Shown piece by piece: positions 21,872-30,400 of a stretch of DNA of 64,000 nt. Position 1 is the first letter of the stretch; each line of letters begins with the position of its first letter. Both the position numbers and the translations under genes were made by a program. Source of the stretch: Enterobacter sp. Cy-643 (lineage in GTDB: Bacteria; Pseudomonadota; Gammaproteobacteria; Enterobacterales; Enterobacteriaceae); assembly GCF_011752815.1 (NCBI RefSeq), contig NZ_VWWV01000001.1, positions 310,001 to 374,000 of the forward strand. The letters run 5' to 3'. A model generated the notes under the pieces. It did no database searches. It was not told the DNA's origin and saw only the letters and a list, made by a program, of their open reading frames with translations.

Positions 21872-23353
21872 ATGGAACAGACATCTGCTACAAAAAGTAC
21901 CGATCCCCAGCCGGAGAAGGGCCAGCAGTTCAACCGCTCCATCGGCCTGGTATCGAACTTTGCGCTTGGTTTTACCTACCTCTCACCGTTGACCGCGGTG
22001 TACTCCCTGTTTGCGCTGGCGATAACCCTCGCCGGGCCGCCAGCCATCTGGTGGATCCTGATTGCCGCCTGCGGGCAGCTGCTGGTTGCCTTAGTGTTTG
22101 GCGAGGTGGCTTCGCAATATCCCATTACCGGCGGGCTGTATCCGTGGGCCAGAAGGCTGTGGGGGAAGAAATACGCGTGGATTGCCGCGTGGATTTACCT
22201 CTGGGCGCTGGTGGTGACTATTACGTCTATCGTGGAATACACCTCGACCTTCGTGGCCTCGCTTTTCCATTACGGCGACACGCCGTTTGCGATGCTGCTC
22301 ACTTCCGTGGTGCTGCTCACCATCATGATGGGCGTCAACATGTCCGGGACGAAAAACCTGGCGAGAGTTGCTAGATTCGGCTTCTGGTGCGAAATCATCA
22401 GCGTCATTGCCCTCGGCATTTACCTGCTGATTTTCCACCGCAATCAGCCTTTCTCCGTGGTGTTTGACGCCATGGGCGCGCTGGCGAAAGACGGCAGCTA
22501 CGGCACGGCCTTTATGTCGGCCTCGCTAATGGGTCTGTTTATGTTTTTCGGCTTCGAAGCCTGCGGCAACGTGGCGGAAGAGGTGAAAAACCCGGGGCGT
22601 AAAATCCCGGTGGCGATGATCCTTAGCATTGTCTTCGGGGCGATCTCAGCGGTGATCTCTATCCTCGGTTACCTGCTTTCCTCCCCGGATCTGATGAACA
22701 TCGTGAACGGCAAAATAGCCGATCCGATCCCGGCGATACTGAATGATGCGCTGGGCGAAAAGGGCGCCACGTTGTTTATTGTGATTGCGATTGTGGCGAT
22801 GCTCTCCTGTATCCTGTCGCTGCAGGCCGCGCTGAGTCGCCTGATCTTCTCGTTCTCTCGCGACAAAATGCTACCGGGCAGCGAGTGGATGGCAAAGATC
22901 TCGAAGCATAGCGTGCCGGACAATGCGATGTTGGTAAGCTGCCTGCTGCCGATGGTGATTTGCGTCTGGGTATATTTCCAGCCGGATAACCTTGCCCGGA
23001 TCACCGCGTTTGCCGTGATAGGGATTTACGTCTCCTTCCAGATGGTGATCCTGGCCGCGCTGCGCCAGCGCCTCAAGGGCTGGAAGCCTGCGGGAGAATG
23101 GACGCTGGGATCATGGGGCATGCTGGTGAACGTGCTGGCGCTGGCCTACGGTATCGGCGGGATCTGGCTGCTGGCCCAGCCTGCGGACAGCGCAACCTTT
23201 ATCGACCGCTGGACGGTGCTGATTGGCCTGGCGCTGGTTATCGGCTCGGGGCTGATTTATATGTCTATTGCCAGACCGTTTGGCCACTCCGATGCGCCTG
23301 AGAATGACGCCATAGAATACGCCAAACGGCTAAATCTCTCTCGCGAATATTAA
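21872..23353 (+). CDS. APC-family amino acid/amine permease
   Basis: A 493-residue inner-membrane transporter with about 12 membrane segments. It belongs to the APC superfamily and resembles the ACT (GABA/choline/amine permease) group: LGFTYLSPLTAVYS in the first helix region, FGEVASQYPITGGLYPWAR, FFGFEACGNVAEEVKNPGRK, and LQAALSRLIFSFSRD. It is first in the probable polyamine region and likely imports an amine or GABA-like compound. The substrate is inferred only from context. Start ATG 21872 follows AGAGAAAGACAT. Confidence 0.88.
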   Translation: MEQTSATKSTDPQPEKGQQFNRSIGLVSNFALGFTYLSPLTAVYSLFALAITLAGPPAIWWILIAACGQLLVALVFGEVASQYPITGGLYPWARRLWGKKYAWIAAWIYLWALVVTITSIVEYTSTFVASLFHYGDTPFAMLLTSVVLLTIMMGVNMSGTKNLARVARFGFWCEIISVIALGIYLLIFHRNQPFSVVFDAMGALAKDGSYGTAFMSASLMGLFMFFGFEACGNVAEEVKNPGRKIPVAMILSIVFGAISAVISILGYLLSSPDLMNIVNGKIADPIPAILNDALGEKGATLFIVIAIVAMLSCILSLQAALSRLIFSFSRDKMLPGSEWMAKISKHSVPDNAMLVSCLLPMVICVWVYFQPDNLARITAFAVIGIYVSFQMVILAALRQRLKGWKPAGEWTLGSWGMLVNVLALAYGIGGIWLLAQPADSATFIDRWTVLIGLALVIGSGLIYMSIARPFGHSDAPENDAIEYAKRLNLSREY

Positions 23354-23357
23354 TCCA

Positions 23358-23378
23358 GGGCCCTCGGGCCCTTTTTTT
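23358..23378 (+). terminator. terminator of APC permease gene
   Basis: GGGCCC-tc-GGGCCC followed by seven T residues, 5 bp after the stop codon. Confidence 0.88.
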
Positions 23379-23397
23379 CCACTTTGTCCGCAACGTT

Positions 23398-23420
23398 AAG
23401 GGCCTTATGGCCCTTTTTTA
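23398..23420. terminator. terminator overlapping Cache gene stop
   Basis: AAGGGCC-ttat-GGCCCTT followed by T's. The stop codon of the minus-strand Cache gene is in the loop, so this hairpin mainly backs up termination from the permease side. Confidence 0.7.
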
Positions 23421-24112
23421 ATCAGCTCATATAACGTGCAGTATTCTGTGTTATAGACTTCAGCCGCCTCAGCGGTATTCAATAATTCACCGACGCGGTA
23501 TTTAGGATAAGTAGAGAAAATAATCCGCTTATCTAAATTAGTCAGCATAACTTTGTGGTTATTGAACAGCGGAAGTAATTCTTCCTCTACTTCGCTGACC
23601 AGCACATCAATTGCCGCCACGCCGATGAAACGCTGGTGCAAATAAACCGGCATCGCTGACGTTAAGGTATAAGACGTATTACAGACGTAATCGACATAAG
23701 GGCCGTGAATATATGCCTGGCCATTTTCCTGCGCGTCTTTAAACCACTCAAAGGTTCTGAAATCCAGCCGCTGCTGGGTGGCCTGATCGAGGTCGAGATT
23801 CACCTTTTTCACGCCGTCAGCCTTTTTGTACCACCACTCCAGCAGCCAGTACTCTTTCTCTTCCGTGCTGCCTGCAATGTGGCTGGCAAAGCCGGAGCCT
23901 GAGCAGTAAGGCGTTTCGTTCAGCGTCTCTTTAATGTGTTCCTGGATAGCTCTTTTTACCGCGGGATCCAGGAGCAATTTATGATCGTCGCCGTGAAACG
24001 CGGTCAGCGTGGACTCAACCTGCCCGGCAAGCGCAATGGTTGCCTGGATGGTGGTGGTAATGATGTCGTCGATTTTACGGGTAAAAGGGATGAGGCTTGC
24101 AGGTACATTCAT
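23405..24112 (-). CDS. stand-alone Cache-domain protein
   Basis: A 235-residue protein made of little more than a double-Cache-like ligand-binding domain. The core reads FRTFEWFKDAQENGQAYIHG, PYVDYVCNTSYTLTSAMPVY and RFIGVAAIDVLVSEVEEELL, the last with the usual Asp of Cache pockets. There is no signal peptide, membrane helix or output domain, so it should be cytosolic, unlike the usual extracytoplasmic Cache sensors. It lies 27 bp downstream of the GntR gene on the same strand and probably shares its transcript. A role as ligand-binding partner or antirepressor is inference. Confidence 0.75.
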   Translation of the reverse strand: MNVPASLIPFTRKIDDIITTTIQATIALAGQVESTLTAFHGDDHKLLLDPAVKRAIQEHIKETLNETPYCSGSGFASHIAGSTEEKEYWLLEWWYKKADGVKKVNLDLDQATQQRLDFRTFEWFKDAQENGQAYIHGPYVDYVCNTSYTLTSAMPVYLHQRFIGVAAIDVLVSEVEEELLPLFNNHKVMLTNLDKRIIFSTYPKYRVGELLNTAEAAEVYNTEYCTLYELIKKGP

Positions 24113-24139
24113 GGCGATGCCCGTGTTGTTGTGTCAGTT

Positions 24140-24859
24140 TTATTTATATTTTAATTTGCTTTCAATGAGATAGAAGGTGAAGGTGTCGATGAGTTGCGTG
24201 GCTAACCGCACCGCCTCCTGCTCGTGATGGGTTTCCAGCGCGGCGATCAATTCGGTGTAAACATCAATCACTTCCCGATGAATGGCTTCATCGCGATAAA
24301 GAATGGCCACCAGTGAAGCCCATTCCGCCTGCAGCAGCAGTTCCTGGTTGGCAAGCCTGGCTGACTGGGAGCTGGCGGAAAGTGCCAGCAGGCAACGCAT
24401 ATCCGCCTGAGTTTTTAGCTCCGGCGTGCCGGCAGATTTCAGCGCTTCAACAAATTCCCGCAGCCGGGTGATATCCGCGCCGGTCATGCGCCTGGAGGCC
24501 AGCTTTGCGCTATGGCTAATGATGGCGCAATGCATTTCGCCGAGGTCAGAAATATAGTCGGAGCTGATGGCTTTAAAAGGGTGAAGTGGCGTCTGAAATT
24601 CGCCGCTATTTTCGCAAACAAAGCTGCCGCCATTTCTCCCACGAATGGTGTGGATTAAATTATTGGCCCGCAGCGTATTTAAGGCTTCGCGTATTGTTAT
24701 GTGGGAAACGCCCATCATTTTGGCAAGGTCAGCCTCATTTGGAAGCTGCTCATTTGCCTCAAGCAAACCAGTAATAATTGCATTTGAAAGCCGCTGCACA
24801 ATTTGATCGGATCGACTTGCCTGTCCTATAGGTGCGAATATTACTGCATGAGTAATCAT
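24140..24859 (-). CDS. GntR/FadR-family regulator (FCD)
   Basis: A 239-residue transcription factor. The N-terminal winged helix has SDQIVQRLSNAIITGLLEAN, QLPNEADLAKMMGVSHITIR and EALNTLRANNLIHTIRGRNG, typical of GntR proteins. The C-terminal all-helical FCD domain carries ligand/metal-type residues (DMRCLLALSASSQSARL, ALETHHEQEAVRLA). It is divergent from the aldehyde dehydrogenase gene across 236 bp and is the obvious candidate regulator of the amine cluster. Confidence 0.9.
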   Translation of the reverse strand: MITHAVIFAPIGQASRSDQIVQRLSNAIITGLLEANEQLPNEADLAKMMGVSHITIREALNTLRANNLIHTIRGRNGGSFVCENSGEFQTPLHPFKAISSDYISDLGEMHCAIISHSAKLASRRMTGADITRLREFVEALKSAGTPELKTQADMRCLLALSASSQSARLANQELLLQAEWASLVAILYRDEAIHREVIDVYTELIAALETHHEQEAVRLATQLIDTFTFYLIESKLKYK

Positions 24860-25053
24860 AGTGCTCTCTGATTAAAATTCCCTGAATCAACGGTTATTGA
24901 TAGCACAGCCCGGGCCTTTAAGAAAGGCATCGACGGGCTACCAGAAACGGCGGTTTTCACCGCTTTCCCGGCATTGCAATGTAAAAATGTTGTTAAATTG
25001 TGGGGTTGATCATGTTGCTATCAAGCGCAGATTGAAAAGTCGCCACTCAAAAG

Positions 25054-25067
25054 ATATTACATAATAT
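25054..25067. promoter_or_regulatory. candidate operator before aldehyde dehydrogenase
   Basis: A perfect dyad ATATTA-CA-TAATAT 28 bp upstream of the dehydrogenase start, in the divergent region shared with the GntR gene. Either a regulator site or a coincidence in A+T-rich promoter DNA. Confidence 0.4.
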
Positions 25068-25095
25068 TGTTTATATTTAACTTTAGGAGAAGGCG

Positions 25096-26523
25096 ATGCA
25101 AACCCTGAAGCATTTTATCAACGGGCACTATGTGGCGGGCCAGCCAGCCACATTGTTTGACCTGGTCAGCCCGGTCAACGGCGAGGTTTATGCGCAATCC
25201 CCTGACGGCGGCGCGGAAGAAGTTAACCTGGCTTACGCGGCGGCAAAAGCGGCGTTCTCGGAATGGAAACATTCCCTGCCGTCCGAGCGGCAGCGTGCCT
25301 TGCTGAAACTTGCCGATGAAATTGAACGTAATGCCGCGCGGATTGTGGAGGTGCAAAGTCAGGAAACGGGGCAGCTTAAACACTTTATCGAGCGCGATGA
25401 AATCGCGGCGTCCTGCGACGCTATCCGCTTCTTTGCCGGGGCGGCCCGTTGCCTTGAGGGAAAAGCTTCCGGGGAATATGCCGCCGGGTTTACCTCAACC
25501 ATTCGCCGTGAACCGCTGGGCATTGTCGGGCAGGTAACGCCGTGGAACTACCCATTCATGATGGCGGTATGGAAAATCGCTCCGGCGCTTGCGGCGGGCA
25601 ACACCGTGGTGCTGAAACCGAGCGATACGACGCCTATCAGTACGCTGATTCTGGCCGAAATTGCGGCACCTTTGTTCCCTCAGGGCGCCTTCAACGTGGT
25701 ACTGGGCAAAGCGGGGACGGGCTCGCTGGTGGTATCCAACCCGGAAGCCTCGCTGGTGTCGATCACCGGTTCCGTTCGCGCCGGGCTGCAGGTTGCCGCC
25801 TCTGCTGCCGCCAACCTGACCAAAGCGCACCTCGAATTAGGTGGCAAAGCGCCGGTGGTGGTGTTTGCCGATGCGGACATGAACAAAGCGGTCGAGGTGA
25901 TAACCGCTGCCGGTTTCTCTAATGCCGGGCAGGATTGCACCGCTGCCACGCGTATCATCGTTGAAGCCTCCGCCTACGACGCTTTCCTTGAAAAGCTGAT
26001 TCAGAAAACCAAATCAATCACCTTCGGCGAGCCGGACGATCGCGAGGCTTTGTATGGCGCCCTCAACAGCCGCAACCAGCTGGAGCAGGTGACGGGCTTT
26101 ATTGAACGGCTTCCTGCCCATGCAAAAATTGAAACCGGCGGCAAAAAGGGCGCGGGTCCCGGCTTCTACTTTGAGCCGACGATCGTTTCCGGGCTGAAGC
26201 AGCGCGATGAGGCCATCCAGCATGAAGTTTTTGGCCCGGTGATGACTATCCAGTCCTTCAGCAGCGAAGAAGAAGCGCTCAGCAGAGCCAACGACGTAGA
26301 GTATGGTCTGGCGGCAAGCGTCTGGACCAGCAGCCACAGCCGGGCGCAGCGCTTTAGCACCCGTCTCGATTTCGGCACCGTGTGGATCAACAACCACATC
26401 CCGCTGTGCGCGGAAATGCCCCACGGCGGGTTTAAAAAGTCCGGCTACGGCAAAGACCTCTCGTCTTACTCCCTCGACGAATACACCCGCATCAAACACA
26501 TCATGTGCGACATCACTGAATAA
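25096..26523 (+). CDS. NAD(P)+ aldehyde dehydrogenase, PatD-like
   Basis: A 475-residue cytosolic aldehyde dehydrogenase. It shows TPWNYPFMMAVWKIAPALAA, VVLKPSD, the catalytic Glu in LELGGKAPVVVF, the catalytic Cys in NAGQDCTAATRI, and EVFGPVMT. Extended matches to E. coli PatD, gamma-aminobutyraldehyde dehydrogenase (FFAGAARCL, SGEY, VSITGSV, EMPHGGFKKSGYGKDLSSYS), make oxidation of 4-aminobutyraldehyde to GABA likely. That aldehyde is the product of spermidine dehydrogenase, whose probable gene lies 650 bp downstream. Start has TAGGAGAAGGCG upstream. Confidence 0.87.
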   Translation: MQTLKHFINGHYVAGQPATLFDLVSPVNGEVYAQSPDGGAEEVNLAYAAAKAAFSEWKHSLPSERQRALLKLADEIERNAARIVEVQSQETGQLKHFIERDEIAASCDAIRFFAGAARCLEGKASGEYAAGFTSTIRREPLGIVGQVTPWNYPFMMAVWKIAPALAAGNTVVLKPSDTTPISTLILAEIAAPLFPQGAFNVVLGKAGTGSLVVSNPEASLVSITGSVRAGLQVAASAAANLTKAHLELGGKAPVVVFADADMNKAVEVITAAGFSNAGQDCTAATRIIVEASAYDAFLEKLIQKTKSITFGEPDDREALYGALNSRNQLEQVTGFIERLPAHAKIETGGKKGAGPGFYFEPTIVSGLKQRDEAIQHEVFGPVMTIQSFSSEEEALSRANDVEYGLAASVWTSSHSRAQRFSTRLDFGTVWINNHIPLCAEMPHGGFKKSGYGKDLSSYSLDEYTRIKHIMCDITE

Positions 26524-26534
26524 GGATCCCTGCG

Positions 26535-27008
26535 ATGAAAAGAGTTAATGCTGTTGCGCTGTCGCTGTTTTTCTTTTCAACCCTGGCACTGGCCGAAAGC
26601 GCTCCGCTTTCCGTCGTGAAAAATTATATGGCCGCGTGGAATGCCCACCAGGCCGGGCAGGCGGCCCAGTATCTTGCCAGCGACATGGTTTATTACGACG
26701 CCGCCGTCGGCACACCGGTTGAAGGGAAAGAAAAAGCCGAGAAAGAGGTGATTGGCGCGTTTATTAAAGCGGTGCCGGATCTGCACTGGCAGATGACCAG
26801 CGAGCCGGTTTATAACCACGACACCATCGCTTTCCGCTGGACGTTCACCGGCACCAACAGCGGCGAGTGGGGCGGCAGCCCGGCAACCAACAACCCGATC
26901 AAATTTGAAGGCGTGAGCTTTATCAAAGTCAGCCACGGCAAAATTACCTGGCAGGGCGATTACTACGACTCGAAGAAACTCGACGAAGAGCTCAAACCTC
27001 GGCAATAG
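26535..27008 (+). CDS. secreted SnoaL/NTF2-like protein
   Basis: A 157-residue protein with a signal peptide (MKRVNAVALSLFFFSTLALA, cleaved before ESAPL). An NTF2-like fold of the SnoaL type follows: VVKNYMAAWNAHQAGQAAQY, DMVYYDAAVGTPVEGKE, RWTFTGTNSGEWGG, and ITWQGDYYDSKKL. It starts 11 bp after the dehydrogenase and is probably co-transcribed. It is likely a periplasmic isomerase or binding protein for the pathway intermediate. No catalytic activity can be assigned from the sequence. Confidence 0.8.
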   Translation: MKRVNAVALSLFFFSTLALAESAPLSVVKNYMAAWNAHQAGQAAQYLASDMVYYDAAVGTPVEGKEKAEKEVIGAFIKAVPDLHWQMTSEPVYNHDTIAFRWTFTGTNSGEWGGSPATNNPIKFEGVSFIKVSHGKITWQGDYYDSKKLDEELKPRQ

Positions 27009-27172
27009 CCCGCAGCACGTCGCTTACTGGTCGTTACCCGCGGGCGGCGCACCGGCAACCCGTTACCAGAAAAGACACTATAGTTAACAGGCTTATCGCG
27101 TAGCGAAGCGGCAGTGAGTTTGTTATCATTTAGTGAATAATATGTCTAACAGACTGATAAAAAAGGTTATCT

Positions 27173-29077
27173 ATGTCTATTACCCGACGTGACTTTCTTA
27201 ACGGGATGGCAATTGCAATTGTCTCTGGTTTAACGCCTCTGGAACTGGTGAGGGCAAACGGCAAAGCACCCGGCAGCGCCGTGATAAATGCAGATTACTA
27301 CCCGCCGGGGCTAACGGGTCTGCGCGGCAACCACCCTGGCTCGTTCGAAATGGCGCACGCCCTTGGCCGCGAGCACGAAAAATTCGACTTCGGTAAGCTG
27401 CCGGTAGAAGAAGAGTACGACCTGGTGATTGTCGGCGGCGGGATCAGCGGCCTGGCGGCGGCCTGCTTCTGGCGCGAAAAAATGGGGAAGGAGGCCAAAA
27501 TCCTGATCTTCGACAACCACGACGACTTCGGCGGTCACGCCAAGCGTAACCAGTTCAACGTCGGCGGTAAAACCCTGCTCGGTTACGGCGGCAGCGAGTC
27601 ATTCCAGTCGCCGAACAGCAACTTCAGCCCGGTGGTTCACGGCCTGATGGATTCTCTGGGCGTCAGCATCACGCGAATGAAAAGCAGCTTTGACGCCACT
27701 TTCTACCCGGACCAGAACCTGAGCCGCGGCGTGTTCTTCGACAAAAAGAACTTCGGTGAAACCAAAATCGTTAGCGGCGACCCCGGTCGCGCGGTGTCGG
27801 ACGATATTCCGCCGGACAGGCTCAATGGCCGCAGCATCGAAGCCTTTATCAATGACTTCCCGCTGAGCGAGGCAGACCGCAAGGCGCTGCTGGATCTGCA
27901 CGTCAACCCTGCCGATTACCTGCCAGGCATGACGGTCGAGCAGAAAAGCGAATGGCTGGATACCCACAGCTATCATGAATTCCTTGAGAAGAAAGTCGGC
28001 TTAAGCAAAATGGCGCTGATGTATTTCCAGCAGCGTACCAACGACTTCTTCGCCATCGGCATTGAAGGCGTGAGCTGCAGCGACGCGCGCGCCTGCGCGC
28101 TGCCGGGCATGGAGGCGATGAATTTACCGCCGCTGGACGGCGAAGCGCTGGCCGACCTCGAAGAGCCATACACCTACCACTTCCCGGATGGCAACGCCGG
28201 GCTGACGCGCCTGATGGTGCGCAAACTGATTCCTGACGCGCTGCCGGGCAGTACGATGGAAGATTCCGTCACCGCAAGGCTGCACTACGAGCTGCTGGAC
28301 AGGCCGGAAAACGGTACCCGCATTCGCCTCAACAGCAGCGTGATTAACGCCGCCAATGCCGATAACGGCGTGGTGGTGCGCTATATCAACAATCAGAGCG
28401 GCAAGCTGCATTGCGTGAAGAGCCGCAACGCCATCATGGCGGGCTACAACATGATGATCCCGTACATCGTGCCGGAGGCGCCGGAGCAGCAGAAAGAAGA
28501 TCTGCGCCTCAACGTCAAAGCGCCGCTGGTCTACACCAACGTGGTGGTCAACAACTGGCGTGCTTTCAAAAACACCGGCGTGCATGAATTCTATTCCCCG
28601 GCAGCGCCGTACAGCCGCGTGAAGCTAGATTACCCGGTCAGCATGGGCGATTACCATCACCCGCAGACGCCGGACGACCCGATGTGTATCCACATGGTGT
28701 ATGTGCCGACTTATCCGGGCAGCAACATGTCTCCGCGCGAGCAGTTCCGCCGGGGCCGTGCATTCCTGCTGGGTTCTACCTTTGAAGCCCACGAGCAGAT
28801 GATCCGCTCTCAGCTGCAGGAGATGCTAGGCCACACCGGCTTTGACCACGAGCGCGATATTGCGGCCATCACGGTCAACCGCTGGGCGCATGGCTACGCC
28901 TACTACGCAAACTCGCTCAGCGATGATATGGAAAAGATGCCGGAAATTATCAACCGTGCCCGCCAGCCGATAGGCCGCATCACGATTGCTAACTCTGACT
29001 CAGACTGGAGCGCTTACGCTCACGCGGCTATCGACCAGGCATGGCGCGCAGTCAACGAACTTGTGGCGATGGGGTAA
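27173..29077 (+). CDS. Tat-exported FAD amine dehydrogenase, SpdH-like
   Basis: A 634-residue flavoprotein. The N-terminus has a twin-arginine signal (SITRRDFLNGMAIAIVSGL), so it is exported folded to the periplasm. The FAD-binding Rossmann motif LVIVGGGISGLAAACF is near residue 85, followed by FDNHDDFGGHAKRNQF. The segment YYPPGLTGLRGNHPGSFE before it is characteristic of the spermidine dehydrogenase (SpdH) family, which cleaves spermidine to 1,3-diaminopropane and 4-aminobutyraldehyde. The cytochrome c gene follows 7 bp later, giving an electron acceptor. The exact amine substrate is inferred. Confidence 0.82.
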   Translation: MSITRRDFLNGMAIAIVSGLTPLELVRANGKAPGSAVINADYYPPGLTGLRGNHPGSFEMAHALGREHEKFDFGKLPVEEEYDLVIVGGGISGLAAACFWREKMGKEAKILIFDNHDDFGGHAKRNQFNVGGKTLLGYGGSESFQSPNSNFSPVVHGLMDSLGVSITRMKSSFDATFYPDQNLSRGVFFDKKNFGETKIVSGDPGRAVSDDIPPDRLNGRSIEAFINDFPLSEADRKALLDLHVNPADYLPGMTVEQKSEWLDTHSYHEFLEKKVGLSKMALMYFQQRTNDFFAIGIEGVSCSDARACALPGMEAMNLPPLDGEALADLEEPYTYHFPDGNAGLTRLMVRKLIPDALPGSTMEDSVTARLHYELLDRPENGTRIRLNSSVINAANADNGVVVRYINNQSGKLHCVKSRNAIMAGYNMMIPYIVPEAPEQQKEDLRLNVKAPLVYTNVVVNNWRAFKNTGVHEFYSPAAPYSRVKLDYPVSMGDYHHPQTPDDPMCIHMVYVPTYPGSNMSPREQFRRGRAFLLGSTFEAHEQMIRSQLQEMLGHTGFDHERDIAAITVNRWAHGYAYYANSLSDDMEKMPEIINRARQPIGRITIANSDSDWSAYAHAAIDQAWRAVNELVAMG

Positions 29078-29084
29078 CCAGAAA

Positions 29085-30287
29085 ATGAAACGTATTTTAG
29101 CGGCTATCTCGATCCTCTTTTCTGCCAGCGGCTACGCTGCCGTATCGCAAGGTGAGTATGTGGCGCGCGCGTCAGACTGCGTCGCCTGCCACACCGTAGA
29201 CGGCGGCCAGGCGATGGCCGGAGGCAAAAAGTTTTCCACGCCGGTGGGGGATATCTACGCCACCAACATCACGCCGGACAAAACCCACGGCATTGGCAAT
29301 TACAGCTACGAAGATTTCGAGAAGGCGGTTCGCCAGGGGATAGCCAAAGATGGCCACGCCCTTTACCCGGCGATGCCTTATCCTTCCTACGCCAAAATGA
29401 CCGATGAAGACGTGAAGGCGCTGTACGACTACTTTATGCAGGACGTTGCCCCGGCGGCGACCGCCAATAAAGAGAATGATATTCCGCTGCTGCTGTCGGC
29501 CCGCTGGCCGCTGCGCGTCTGGAACGGCCTGTTCGTGGATGACGTGAAATCCGGCGGCGTGGTGGTTGAAGCCCGCGGAGATAACGCGGAGAAAATCAAA
29601 CGCGGGGCTTATCTGGTGCAGGGGCCGGGCCACTGCGGCGCCTGCCATACGCCGCGCGGCATGGCGATGCAGGAGAAAGGCTACGATGATTCCAGCCCGG
29701 AATTCCTGAGCGGGGCGATGATCGACGGCTGGTATGCGCCTTCCCTGCGCGGCATGAATATGTCCATCCAGGAAGTGAAAGACTTGCTGAGCAAAGGCCG
29801 CAGCCAGCATCACGCTATTGCTGGGCCAATGGGGGAAGTGGTCACCCAAAGTACCCAGTACCTGACGGATGCCGACCTGGAAGCTATCGCGCTGTATATC
29901 GCCAACTTCAAGCCGCAAAACCCAACGGCGACGCCGGTGAATGCTGCCGTGGTTTCTCAACCGTCCGACGGTAAAACCCTCTACATGCGCTACTGTTCCA
30001 CCTGCCACAGCCCGGACGGGAAGGGCACGGACTTTAACGTGCCGTCGCTGGTGGGCAACTCGGCGGTAATGGCGAAAGATCCGTCCTCGCTTATCCGCGT
30101 GATTGCCGACGGGGCGCACACGCCGCAAACCCAGGGCACTATTCCGTTCATGATGCCAGGCTACAAAGGCGTGCTGTCGGACAAAGAGATGACTGACGTG
30201 GTGAACTACGTGCGCGGCTCCTGGGGCAACGGCGCGCCGGCCGCAACGGCAGAGGAAGTGAAAAATATTACCGGCGAGGACAAATAG
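29085..30287 (+). CDS. triheme cytochrome c dehydrogenase subunit
   Basis: A periplasmic c-type cytochrome of about 400 residues with a signal peptide (MKRILAAISILFSASGYA) and three CxxCH heme sites: CVACH (about residue 32), CGACH (about 184) and CSTCH (about 304). It resembles the cytochrome subunits of membrane alcohol, aldehyde and gluconate dehydrogenases. Distal Met ligands are likely in the MMPGYKG-type segments. It probably passes electrons from the SpdH-like flavoprotein to the quinone pool or oxidases. Heme attachment would need the Ccm system, whose genes start at 40685. ATG 29085 is chosen because it begins the signal peptide. Confidence 0.9.
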   Translation: MKRILAAISILFSASGYAAVSQGEYVARASDCVACHTVDGGQAMAGGKKFSTPVGDIYATNITPDKTHGIGNYSYEDFEKAVRQGIAKDGHALYPAMPYPSYAKMTDEDVKALYDYFMQDVAPAATANKENDIPLLLSARWPLRVWNGLFVDDVKSGGVVVEARGDNAEKIKRGAYLVQGPGHCGACHTPRGMAMQEKGYDDSSPEFLSGAMIDGWYAPSLRGMNMSIQEVKDLLSKGRSQHHAIAGPMGEVVTQSTQYLTDADLEAIALYIANFKPQNPTATPVNAAVVSQPSDGKTLYMRYCSTCHSPDGKGTDFNVPSLVGNSAVMAKDPSSLIRVIADGAHTPQTQGTIPFMMPGYKGVLSDKEMTDVVNYVRGSWGNGAPAATAEEVKNITGEDK

Positions 30288-30308
30288 TTCAGCCAGATAA
30301 GTTTAAAC

Positions 30309-30331
30309 AGGGGCCTTAATGGCCCCTTTTG
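30309..30331 (+). terminator. terminator of amine dehydrogenase operon
   Basis: GGGGCC-ttaa-GGCCCC stem followed by TTTT, 22 bp after the cytochrome stop codon. Confidence 0.8.
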
Positions 30332-30400
30332 CGGGGCTAAATTAGCCTGGCTTCGTGAAATTCGCTATCATCCGGCTCCATTCTCTAGCCGGGCAGCCCA

